From Sporolactobacillus laevolacticus DSM 442 (GTDB lineage Bacteria; Bacillota; Bacilli; Bacillales; Sporolactobacillaceae): DNA of 64,000 nt. The DNA is taken from positions 62,760-126,759 of the forward strand of contig NZ_AWTC01000004.1 in NCBI RefSeq assembly GCF_000497245.1, read 5' to 3'. The position numbers were made by a program, and so were the translations under genes. Each line of letters begins with the position of its first letter. The first letter of the stretch is position 1. Positions 50,273 through 57,958 of the stretch are shown one piece after another. The notes below the pieces were generated by a model. That model had not been told where the DNA came from. It worked only from the letters and a program-made list of their open reading frames with translations, and did not search any database.

Positions 50273-51049
50273 ATGGAGAATAACGCATTGATGGAACGTG
50301 TGCTTCCTTTAGAAGGCGTGTACAATTTCCGAGATATGGGGGGATTGAAAGCGCGGGACGGACGGAAAGTGAAAAAAGGGTTACTCTTCCGTTCGGCGGA
50401 ATTGACCGGAATGACCAGCAATGATAAAACAAATCTTAGGCCGCTGAATCTCAAACTCATCTATGATTATCGTGACATGGCGGAAGCAGTTGTGAAACCC
50501 GATCCGCAAATCGGAAATGAACGGCATGAACGTGTGGCCGTTAACGGACAAGATAAATCAACCGCCAAAGATGAGTGGGATCCGGAAACCTTTTATAAAA
50601 CGTTCACGCGTGAGAAATTTGCTCAGGTTTACAGAGAGATGCCGATACAAAATGCTTCCTATAAACGCCTGATGCATCTTTTTGCAAAGCCGGAACAAAA
50701 TTTGCCGGTCCTTCACCACTGTGCGGGTGGTCGTGATCGCACGGGAGTCGGTGCGATGCTACTCCTCCGCACACTGGGCGTTTCATTTGAAACGATTATG
50801 GAGGATTATCTGCTTTCGAACAAGACCTTGGTTGCCTATCATCAGGAATTGTTTGAAGAAGCCGCGCAATTTGTGTCCGGAGCGCAACTGAAACAATTTG
50901 AAGAAGGTTTTATGCTGAACGAACAGTATCTGGATGCATCGATTAATTCGATTTTCAGCACTTATGGCAAATTCGGCAAATACTTGGAAAAAGAATTTGG
51001 GATTACACGCACTGAGCGTGAAAAAATCAAGGATTACTGCCTTGAATAA
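50273..51049 (+). CDS. Tyrosine-protein phosphatase family protein (Y_phosphatase3)
   Basis: A 258-aa paralogue of the protein at 48989: NFRDMGGLKARDGRKVKKGL near 18, IYDYRDMAE, and P-loop HCAGGRDRTGVG with C150 and R156. Probably acts on phosphotyrosine, phosphoserine or phosphoinositide-like substrates in the cytoplasm. AGAAGGG lies 7 nt before the ATG. Divergently arranged with its paralogue around a mobile-looking repeat. Confidence 0.83.
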   Translation: MENNALMERVLPLEGVYNFRDMGGLKARDGRKVKKGLLFRSAELTGMTSNDKTNLRPLNLKLIYDYRDMAEAVVKPDPQIGNERHERVAVNGQDKSTAKDEWDPETFYKTFTREKFAQVYREMPIQNASYKRLMHLFAKPEQNLPVLHHCAGGRDRTGVGAMLLLRTLGVSFETIMEDYLLSNKTLVAYHQELFEEAAQFVSGAQLKQFEEGFMLNEQYLDASINSIFSTYGKFGKYLEKEFGITRTEREKIKDYCLE

Positions 51050-51061
51050 GTTTCATCATCT

Positions 51062-51090
51062 ACGGCTTTTCCTAAAATGGAAAGGTCGTA
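51062..51090 (+). terminator. Weak terminator after the phosphatase gene
   Basis: ACGGCTTTTCC and GGAAAGGTCGT pair with two G-U contacts, followed by ATTTGTTT. Confidence 0.5.
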
Positions 51091-51135
51091 TTTGTTTATT
51101 TTGTAAAATTGTGGTGCGTAATATCTAACTTTCGG

Positions 51136-52002
51136 TTACGAAAAGATTTGCTGAAGTTCATCAATACTTCTGTTTTGCTTACTAAGCCATTGTGAAACTG
51201 CAGGATCGCTGTCCAGATTCAAATGAAACCAGACTGGGTTAAGTCCTTTAGCGATAAGACTCTGCGTTCTATTTGTGTTATCTCTGATGATGTACTGGGC
51301 ATCTAATCCGTTCTTCCCGTTCCATTTCATCACTGTATAACGGTGCTGGATAAGTTCTTCAAATGGAATTAATGGCTTTACTTCTGTTTCGAAAATTGTC
51401 TCCAAAGTGTTTAACATAGTGTCTCTTTTTGATTGAATTTGTGGGCATGGGTGGTAATAATCGCCTTTGCCGTTGTGTTTGCCGAATGCTAGTATGCCTG
51501 AGTCCGCTATTTGTTGCTGCCAAAGCTTTTTTGCTTCATGGAGATTATGCCATGATGTTTGTGAATGGATTCCCCATCCGATAAGCATCCATGGATGTCT
51601 CTGCAATTCATCTTTAGTCACGAGTGACTCAGTCAGCATAATCTTGTTTTCGTTGACCAGTTGTTCAAAATGGTTAATAGCATCCTCGGCTCTCGTTTCT
51701 TGCAAATGAAATAGATTATAGATCTGAAGTGTTCCTATTGGATGCCCCATATAAATTCTCTCAACGAACCTGATTAGTTGATCTAAGGTTGGGTCCGCTT
51801 TGATCTGTCCCATTGCTGCTCCATATTTTTTTAGTTGGGTATCTAAATTAGGATCAGTTTGTGCGAACTGTGCAGATCCTGGATTCAGCATCAGCACGGA
51901 ACCTAGTGAACGACTTGAATGGCCCCATTGAATGTACGCAGATGTTCTGAAGACGAGTCCAAAACGGAAAATAAATCTGCCGAAAACCCGTGGATAGTCC
52001 AT
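51136..52002 (-). CDS. DUF1643-like domain protein
   Basis: A 288-aa cytoplasmic protein. The motif VLMLNPGSA near residue 36 and the segment IGTLQIYNLFHLQETRAEDA are reminiscent of DUF1643 proteins; the rest (HPWMLIGWGIHSQTSWHN, LLSLNAFGKHNGKG-like region) fits that family loosely. The ATG at 52002 follows GGGGG by 9 nt; seven upstream codons are unlikely to be translated. Function unknown. Confidence 0.6.
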   Translation of the reverse strand: MDYPRVFGRFIFRFGLVFRTSAYIQWGHSSRSLGSVLMLNPGSAQFAQTDPNLDTQLKKYGAAMGQIKADPTLDQLIRFVERIYMGHPIGTLQIYNLFHLQETRAEDAINHFEQLVNENKIMLTESLVTKDELQRHPWMLIGWGIHSQTSWHNLHEAKKLWQQQIADSGILAFGKHNGKGDYYHPCPQIQSKRDTMLNTLETIFETEVKPLIPFEELIQHRYTVMKWNGKNGLDAQYIIRDNTNRTQSLIAKGLNPVWFHLNLDSDPAVSQWLSKQNRSIDELQQIFS

Positions 52003-52329
52003 AGTTGTTGTCCCCCTATACATTATTTGAGATAAAGCGGTTTAGTTTCATTTTACATCCGAAATTTCCAGCCGGGAAATCTATAATAAAAAAGAACATA
52101 AAAGTACTGAAAGCTTGGTTGGAGTCTAAGTTGGAGTTTTAATGAATTTTTCGGATTAGATGAATGCTGAATGATGGAAAAGAGGATTTGGCATGCATGG
52201 CAACCGGTCACAAATTTAAAATAATATTTGGTTTCGTTTGACATATTTTCTACCAAGCGATTTTGATACATGTCAGAAGTTGATGGTATACTTAGTATAA
52301 CTTGTATCACGCAAAGGAGAGTAAAGCCT
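52003..52329. other. Intergenic region before lemA
   Basis: No gene seen. A TTGACA and a TTGATA occur upstream of lemA, the latter with GTATAC 17 bp later, so a weak lemA promoter around 52260-52295 is possible. Confidence 0.4.
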
Positions 52330-52875
52330 ATGATGACGTGGATTATTCTTGCAATCGCAGTAATTATTGTCATTTACTTTATTGCCCAATACAACGGTCT
52401 GGTGAAGCTGCGCAACTGGGTACAGGAATCGTTCAGCCAGATTGATGTTCAGTTGAAACGGCGCCATGACCTGATTCCAAATTTGGTTGAAACGGTCAAA
52501 GGTTATGCAAAACATGAAAAAGAAACACTGAATCAGGTAATTGAGGCACGGAATAAGCTGGTCAGCGGTACGCCACAGGAGCGAATCGAAGCAGACAACC
52601 AGATTGAAGGCGCATTGAAGTCAATCTTCGCACTGGCAGAATCGTATCCGGATTTGAAAGCGAACCAGAACTTTCTGCAGCTTCAGGAAGAACTAGCGAC
52701 AACGGAAAATAAAGTGGCTTATTCACGCCAGCTGTATAACAAAACGGTAAAAGACTACAACATTAAAAGGGAATCTTTCCCGAGCAATATCATTGCCAAA
52801 ATGTTTGGATTTCAAAGAGAAGAGTTGCTTACTATTCCTGAGGCGGATCGTGAAGTGCCAAAGGTTACCTTTTAA
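52330..52875 (+). CDS. lemA: LemA family protein
   Basis: A 181-aa protein with one N-terminal TM helix ([20 protein letters not shown]) and the helical LemA domain ([20 protein letters not shown] then [16 protein letters not shown] near 33, and [17 protein letters not shown] near 115). The ATG at 52330 follows AAAGGAGAG by 8 nt. LemA proteins are exported or membrane-anchored with the helical part outside. The gene lies 12 bp before htpX, a very common pairing. The molecular role is unclear. Confidence 0.9.
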   Translation: MMTWIILAIAVIIVIYFIAQYNGLVKLRNWVQESFSQIDVQLKRRHDLIPNLVETVKGYAKHEKETLNQVIEARNKLVSGTPQERIEADNQIEGALKSIFALAESYPDLKANQNFLQLQEELATTENKVAYSRQLYNKTVKDYNIKRESFPSNIIAKMFGFQREELLTIPEADREVPKVTF

Positions 52876-52887
52876 TGGAGGCTGCTC

Positions 52888-53778
52888 ATGCTCTATCAAC
52901 AAATTCAGCAAAATAAGCGAAAGACCCTTGTTCTACTCACGTTTTTCTGTCTGCTGGTATTGGCGATCGGCTGGGCGGTTGGCTATTTTTTGAATGGCGA
53001 TTCCATTTCAGGGCCGGTGATCGCAGCAGTCGTTCTCGCTTTTTATATCCCGATTACCTTTGCCAGCGCACGTGCGCAGGTACTTGGCATGGCTGGTGCA
53101 CGTGAAATCAAGAAAAGTGACAATCCGATGGTGTTCAATGTTGTGGAGGAGCTGGCGCTCGCTGCTAATGTGCCGATGCCGAAGATTTACATTGTCGATG
53201 ATCCGTCACCGAATGCCTTCGCAACCGGGATGAAGCCGGAATCGAGCGTGATCGCTTTCACCAGCGGCCTGCTGGATCGATTAAATCGCGAAGAAATCGC
53301 TGCGGTAGCTGCTCATGAGTTCTCACACATCAGAAATTATGATATCCGGTTGATGACGCTTTGCATCGCGCTCGTCGGAGTCATTGTCATTGTTGCCGAT
53401 ATTGGGCAGCGAATGTTTTTCTGGGGCGGGGGACGGGGCAACAAGCGAAATAATGAAAAATCAAATCCCATTTTTATGGTGATTGCGCTTGTTCTGATTA
53501 TCCTCGCGCCGCTCGTCGCCCAGTTTGTCCAGCTAGCGGTGTCGCGCAACCGTGAATATCTGGCCGATGCTTCAGCCGTTGAACTGACCCGCGATCCGCA
53601 GGGATTAATCAACGCACTGAGCAAAATCAGCAGCGATTCCCAAGGCATGAAGCATGTAAAAGATGCCACTGCCTCGATGTATATTTCAAACCCATTTGGC
53701 AAAAAGCATAAGAAAACCAACTGGTTTGCCACTCATCCGCCAATTGAAAGCAGAATCGAACGGCTCAGGGCGATGTGA
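52888..53778 (+). CDS. htpX: Membrane zinc metalloprotease HtpX (M48)
   Basis: A 296-aa protease with two N-terminal and two internal TM helices. Zinc motif HEFSH at residues 143-147, third ligand in REYLADASAVELTRDP, and a C-terminal FATHPPIESRIERL. It degrades misfolded membrane proteins under envelope stress. GGAGG lies 6 nt before the ATG. Cotranscribed with lemA. Confidence 0.93.
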   Translation: MLYQQIQQNKRKTLVLLTFFCLLVLAIGWAVGYFLNGDSISGPVIAAVVLAFYIPITFASARAQVLGMAGAREIKKSDNPMVFNVVEELALAANVPMPKIYIVDDPSPNAFATGMKPESSVIAFTSGLLDRLNREEIAAVAAHEFSHIRNYDIRLMTLCIALVGVIVIVADIGQRMFFWGGGRGNKRNNEKSNPIFMVIALVLIILAPLVAQFVQLAVSRNREYLADASAVELTRDPQGLINALSKISSDSQGMKHVKDATASMYISNPFGKKHKKTNWFATHPPIESRIERLRAM

Positions 53779-53818
53779 ACGGGTTGAAAGATTAATAGAT
53801 TTGAATAGAAAACATACG

Positions 53819-53846
53819 CCGCATGGATACACCGTGCGGTTTTTAG
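53819..53846 (+). terminator. Terminator after lemA-htpX
   Basis: CCGCATGG and CCGTGCGG pair around a short loop, with a following T run. Confidence 0.68.
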
Positions 53847-53984
53847 TGTTTATTGACGCTTCAAAATAAAAGCAGAACCCAGAAATAGGTGGGAATTACA
53901 AGAGAAGATGGGGAGATTCAAAGCTTTTTAATGTAATTATTTCCAATTTGAATTTTTTCTCCTAGTCTGTAAGACCTATTTGTA

Positions 53985-54165
53985 TTACGTTTGCGTAACA
54001 GATATGTAAAAATGTTAATGGATGTAAGCATACGCTTTCATAACATCAGTTATTACAACAGATCATCGCGCGCAACGTGATGCTCCACGGAAGAGACTTC
54101 TCAATTAATTTTTGCGAAGTCTCTTTTTTATCGCGAAAGATTACGAGATTTTTTTACAAACGTAA
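53985..54165. promoter_or_regulatory. sacB upstream region with paired TTAC/GTAA inverted repeats
   Basis: TTACG-TTTG-CGTAA (53985-53998) and TTACAAACGTAA (54154-54165) are related palindromes flanking the leader terminator. They could be regulator sites for sacB. The rest of 53847-54421 has no gene. Confidence 0.4.
54091..54130 (+). terminator. Terminator 290 bp upstream of sacB
   Basis: AAGAGACTTC and GAAGTCTCTT form a perfect 10-bp stem with a 15-nt loop and T6. The lemA-htpX operon already has a terminator 270 bp earlier, so this may be a leader attenuator of sacB. No SacY/LicT-type RAT sequence overlaps it. Confidence 0.75.
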
Positions 54166-54243
54166 AAATAATCCGTCAAAAAGACCTAGAAAATCCGCAG
54201 TTTCCGGAAGGGAAATTCCCTCTGATTTCCTTGATTTGGTGCA

Positions 54244-54273
54244 TTGACGGTTTCGGCTGATACCAAGTATTCT
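54244..54273 (+). promoter_or_regulatory. Possible downstream sacB promoter
   Basis: TTGACG (54244-54249), 18-bp spacer, TATTCT (54268-54273). It would give a 140-nt leader that bypasses the upstream terminator. Confidence 0.45.
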
Positions 54274-54421
54274 TGTGGAGACCCATCAGCAGAAGCGCTG
54301 CTGGTTGAGCAGAGAACTCCGGATTTACCGAAGTCGCTACAACAGAGAGAAGCGGGCACATGATGTCTACTCAGGTTTCGGGAAATGGTGATCTCAAACT
54401 AACAGACAGGGAGAGGACAAC

Positions 54422-55876
54422 ATGAAGATTGGAAGACGCGTAAAACAGACGGCTGCTCTTGCCTTGGCTGCTGCATTCCTATTTGGCGGCACAGGGCATG
54501 TGTCAGCGAAACAGAAAGATAACTCAGGAATAAACGAGACTTATGGGATTTCACATCTCACACGTTACAATATGAGCAAAATACCTGATCAACAGAAGAA
54601 TGAACGTTTTCAAGTGCCGAAATTCGACGCTTCAACGATAAAAAATCTGCCGTCAGCGATTGGCAAAGATAAAGACGGAAACAAAATTGACCTGGATGTT
54701 TGGGACAGCTGGCCGCTGCAGAATGCGGACGGAACTGTGGCAAATTACAAAGGCTACAATATTGTTTTTGCACTCGCCGGTGATCCGAAAGTCAGCAGTG
54801 ACACGTTCATCTATCTGTTCTATCAAAAGAAAGGCGACACATCGATTGACAGCTGGAAGAATGCAGGACGCGTATTCAAAGCGGATGACCATCTGAAAGC
54901 AAATGATCCGATCCTGAAAAATCAGGCAGAAGAATGGTCCGGTTCAGCAACGCTGACCTCCGACGGCAAGGTTCGCTTATTTTACACCGACCGCCATCCG
55001 TGGGATCCGGATAAAAAGCTTTATGGTAAACAGACGTTGACGACCGCTCAAATCAACCTTTCTCAGCCGGATGCGGATTCATTGAAGGTTGACGGCATTG
55101 AAGATTTGAAATCTATTTTTGATGGCGACGGCAAGTACTATCAGAACGTTGACCAATCCTTTAATGTAGACGGAGACAACCATACTTTCCGTGATCCGCA
55201 CTATGTTGAAGACAATGGACACAAGTATCTCGTATTTGAAGCGAACACCGGCACTGATGTTGGTTACCAAGGCGATGATCAATTTGACAACCGCGCATTC
55301 TATGGCGGTGACAACGAATTCTTCCAGAAGGAAAGACAAGCACTGCTTGACAGCCCTAAGAAAAAGCTTGCCTCTCTTGCGAACGGAGCATTGGGTATCA
55401 TCGAACTGAACGACGACTACACCTTGAAGAAAGTTATGAAGCCATTACTTGCATCGAATACAGTTACTGATGAGATTGAACGGGCAAACGTATTTAAAAT
55501 GAATGGAAAATGGTACCTGTTCACCGACTCTCGAGGAGCGAAGATGACGATTGACGGCATCGGAGACAAAGATGTCTACATGCTCGGCTTTGTGTCTGAT
55601 TCTCTGACTGGGGAATACCGTCCGTTGAATGACACTGGCCTAGTACTGCAAATGGATTTGAACCAAAATGATGTGACCTGGTCATACTCCCACTTCGCTG
55701 TTCCGCAGCAACATGGGAACAAGGTAGTCATTACAAGTTACATGACCAACAGAGGGACATTTAATGACCATCATTCCACCTTTGCGCCGAGCTTCCAAGT
55801 GAAGCTTAATGGTTCAAAATCATCGGTTATAAAGGACAGCATTCTGGAACAAGGTCAGTTGACGGTTGGAGATTAA
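54422..55876 (+). CDS. sacB: Levansucrase SacB (GH68)
   Basis: A 484-aa secreted fructosyltransferase that builds levan from sucrose. Signal peptide of 29 residues (cut after HVSA), then the five-bladed propeller. Catalytic nucleophile D95 in VWDSWPLQ, transition-state D258 in FRDPHYVED and acid/base E353 in DEIERANVF match B. subtilis SacB D86, D247 and E342. GAGAGG lies 5 nt before the ATG. Followed by the endolevanase gene. An upstream terminator and inverted repeats suggest leader control, probably by sucrose, but not of the SacY type. Confidence 0.95.
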   Translation: MKIGRRVKQTAALALAAAFLFGGTGHVSAKQKDNSGINETYGISHLTRYNMSKIPDQQKNERFQVPKFDASTIKNLPSAIGKDKDGNKIDLDVWDSWPLQNADGTVANYKGYNIVFALAGDPKVSSDTFIYLFYQKKGDTSIDSWKNAGRVFKADDHLKANDPILKNQAEEWSGSATLTSDGKVRLFYTDRHPWDPDKKLYGKQTLTTAQINLSQPDADSLKVDGIEDLKSIFDGDGKYYQNVDQSFNVDGDNHTFRDPHYVEDNGHKYLVFEANTGTDVGYQGDDQFDNRAFYGGDNEFFQKERQALLDSPKKKLASLANGALGIIELNDDYTLKKVMKPLLASNTVTDEIERANVFKMNGKWYLFTDSRGAKMTIDGIGDKDVYMLGFVSDSLTGEYRPLNDTGLVLQMDLNQNDVTWSYSHFAVPQQHGNKVVITSYMTNRGTFNDHHSTFAPSFQVKLNGSKSSVIKDSILEQGQLTVGD

Positions 55877-55910
55877 TTACTGAATTGGTTTATAAATAGG
55901 AAGAACTGTA

Positions 55911-55947
55911 GAAAATGTCGTATATAGGCGACATTTTCTTTTTTTTT
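55911..55947 (+). terminator. Terminator between sacB and levB
   Basis: GAAAATGTCG and CGACATTTTC form a perfect 10-bp stem with an 8-nt loop and nine T. It should cut levB expression relative to sacB unless read through. Confidence 0.88.
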
Positions 55948-56008
55948 CGTGAAAATGTGCGAAAATGAAAAGGCATTTTCGATTGGCAGAATGTTGGGGG
56001 TTTTGGAT

Positions 56009-57568
56009 GTGCATTGGCATTTAAAAAAGAAATTATTTGTGAGCACCAGCTTAGTTATTCTAGGCTTGCTTGTTCTGATCATAGCACTATTGTTTTATAG
56101 GTATTTCAATCCAAAGGAGAAACCAGTGGTGAAAAAGCCGGTACTTACTTACAGGTCGGTCTATCATTTTACTGTGCCGGACAAATGGATGAACGATCCG
56201 CAGCGGCCACTTTATTTTGACGGCAAGTACCACTACTATTACTTGTATAACCGTGATTATCCAAAAGGGAACGGTACGGAATGGCGCCAAGCGACATCCA
56301 AGGATTTGATCCACTGGCAGGATGCGGGTGTGGCCATTCCAAAATATACGAACAAAAACGGAGACATTTGGACCGGGTCGGCGGTGATTGATTCAGAAAA
56401 CAGCGCCGGTTTTGGCAAAGGCGCTTTGGTCGCGATTATGACCCAGCCGCCGGCAAATGGCGGACAGGAGCAGTATCTTTGGTACAGCACGAATCACGGA
56501 AAAACGTTTAAAGCATATGGAGAAAATTCGGTTTTGCCCAATCCCGGTGTGAAGGACTTCAGAGACCCTAAGGTGATTTGGGACAGCCAGCGCCATAAAT
56601 GGGTACTTTTGCTCGCCGAAGGAACGAAAATCGGATTTTATGAATCGGAAAATCTGAAAAACTGGCGCTATACAGGTGGTTTTTTTACACAAAATATCGG
56701 GATCGTCGAATGCCCGGATTTATTCCAATTGCGTGCTGATGACGGGACGGTAAAATGGGTGCTTGGCACAAGCGCGAATGGTAAGGCTGCCGCGCTGCCA
56801 AATACCTATGCTTATTGGACCGGCGATTATAATGGGAAAGAATTTGTCGCAGATCAGGATACACCGCAATGGCTGGATCACGGGTTCGACTGGTATGCGG
56901 CTGTGACATTCGAAAATGAACCGGCTGCCGACAAGCTTTCTTCGCGTTACGCGATCGGTTGGTTGAACAATTGGGATTATCCGAACAACACGCCGACAAT
57001 GAAAGAAAATTTTAATGGTGTGAACTCGATTGTCCGCCAGATCAGGCTAATCAAGCGGAACGGGCAATACAGTCTTGCTTCGCAGCCTGTTGATACGTTG
57101 AACAAGCTTACCAAATCACCGGAGCACTTGAAAACGGTTCGAGTAAACGGTACTCAAAAGCTTGGCGTACATGGAACTGCTTATCAACTTGACGCTGATC
57201 TTACTTTGCAGGATGCACAGAATGCCGGGTTCAGGCTACGCGAATCCAAAGATGACCAACGTCATATAGACGTTGGCGTTGTTGCGAATGAAGGCTATCT
57301 CTACGTTAATCGTGCGTTTACCGGACAACCGGATCAAAGCATGAAGTATGTGGAAAGCAGGGTGCCTCTTGCCAGTGGCCAAAAAAATGTTCATCTGAAA
57401 ATTTTGGTGGACCATACAAGTATTGAAGTTTTTGTTGATGACGGCCGAAACGTTTTTTCTGATGAAGTATTCCCGCGTTTAAAAGATGACGGCATCAGCT
57501 TATATTCCGATGGAGGAACAACCGTTTTCAAAAATATGGTGATCAAGACCTTTCGTTCGATTCACTAA
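56009..57568 (+). CDS. levB: Endolevanase LevB (GH32), membrane-anchored
   Basis: A 519-aa glycosidase that cuts levan internally to give levan oligosaccharides. An uncleaved N-terminal anchor (LVILGLLVLIIALLFYRYF) precedes a GH32 propeller and C-terminal beta-sandwich. Catalytic residues: D63 in KWMNDPQRP, D186 in FRDPKV and E234 in ECPDLF. Length and sequence agree with B. subtilis LevB (516 aa). The GTG at 56009 follows GGGGG by about 8 nt; the longer frame would begin 2 nt after a terminator T tract. The sacB-levB order is as in B. subtilis. Confidence 0.9.
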   Translation: MHWHLKKKLFVSTSLVILGLLVLIIALLFYRYFNPKEKPVVKKPVLTYRSVYHFTVPDKWMNDPQRPLYFDGKYHYYYLYNRDYPKGNGTEWRQATSKDLIHWQDAGVAIPKYTNKNGDIWTGSAVIDSENSAGFGKGALVAIMTQPPANGGQEQYLWYSTNHGKTFKAYGENSVLPNPGVKDFRDPKVIWDSQRHKWVLLLAEGTKIGFYESENLKNWRYTGGFFTQNIGIVECPDLFQLRADDGTVKWVLGTSANGKAAALPNTYAYWTGDYNGKEFVADQDTPQWLDHGFDWYAAVTFENEPAADKLSSRYAIGWLNNWDYPNNTPTMKENFNGVNSIVRQIRLIKRNGQYSLASQPVDTLNKLTKSPEHLKTVRVNGTQKLGVHGTAYQLDADLTLQDAQNAGFRLRESKDDQRHIDVGVVANEGYLYVNRAFTGQPDQSMKYVESRVPLASGQKNVHLKILVDHTSIEVFVDDGRNVFSDEVFPRLKDDGISLYSDGGTTVFKNMVIKTFRSIH

Positions 57569-57579
57569 AGCTCCAAGAT

Positions 57580-57879
57580 AAAACGAATAAGTGAAAAATT
57601 AAAACGAATGAGGAAAAAGTAAAAGCTAACAGAGTGAGAGTTAAAACGAATACAAAGAAAGTTAAAACCAATGCTCGAAGTTAAAACAAAAAAATGAAAA
57701 GTGAAATCCAAAAATGAAACACCAAAAAGTAGAAACTAAATAAGAAAAAATCGTAACTAATCTAAGTGAAGTAGTAACAAAAACCAAAAGTGGTAACGAA
57801 ACACCAAAAAGTTGTAACTAAATAAGAAAAAATCGTAACTAATCCAAGTGAAGTCGTAACAAAAACCAAAAGTAGTAAC
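57580..57879 (+). repeat. 21-bp-period GTAAC repeat, array C (16 units)
   Basis: Sixteen AAC-type cores begin at 57580, 57601, 57622, 57643, 57664, 57683, 57703, 57716, 57732, 57753, 57774, 57793, 57814, 57835, 57856 and 57875. Most steps are 21 bp, some 19-20, two shorter. The first half has the variant GTTAAAACNAAT, the second GTAAC. The 82-bp segment 57716-57797 is repeated at 57798-57879 with about five differences, a recent four-unit duplication. Confidence 0.85.
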
Positions 57880-57912
57880 AAAACCTGAAAAGTACGCCTG
57901 GAACCCTACAAA

Positions 57913-57947
57913 AAAAGAGCTGTGAGCAATCCGCCCACAGCTCTTTT
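57913..57947. terminator. Bidirectional terminator between levB and the M16C gene
   Basis: AAAAAGAGCTGTG pairs with CACAGCTCTTTT around an 11-nt loop. Confidence 0.85.
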
Positions 57948-57958
57948 CCTCATTCGAA

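Noticed and set aside
54062-54130. SacY/LicT antiterminator (RAT) in the sacB leader
   Set aside because: The sequence overlapping the terminator does not match the RAT consensus, so only a generic attenuator is proposed.
57580-57879. Array C as a CRISPR array
   Set aside because: The conserved block is only about 8-12 bp, the unit is 21 bp, there are no distinct spacers and no cas genes nearby.
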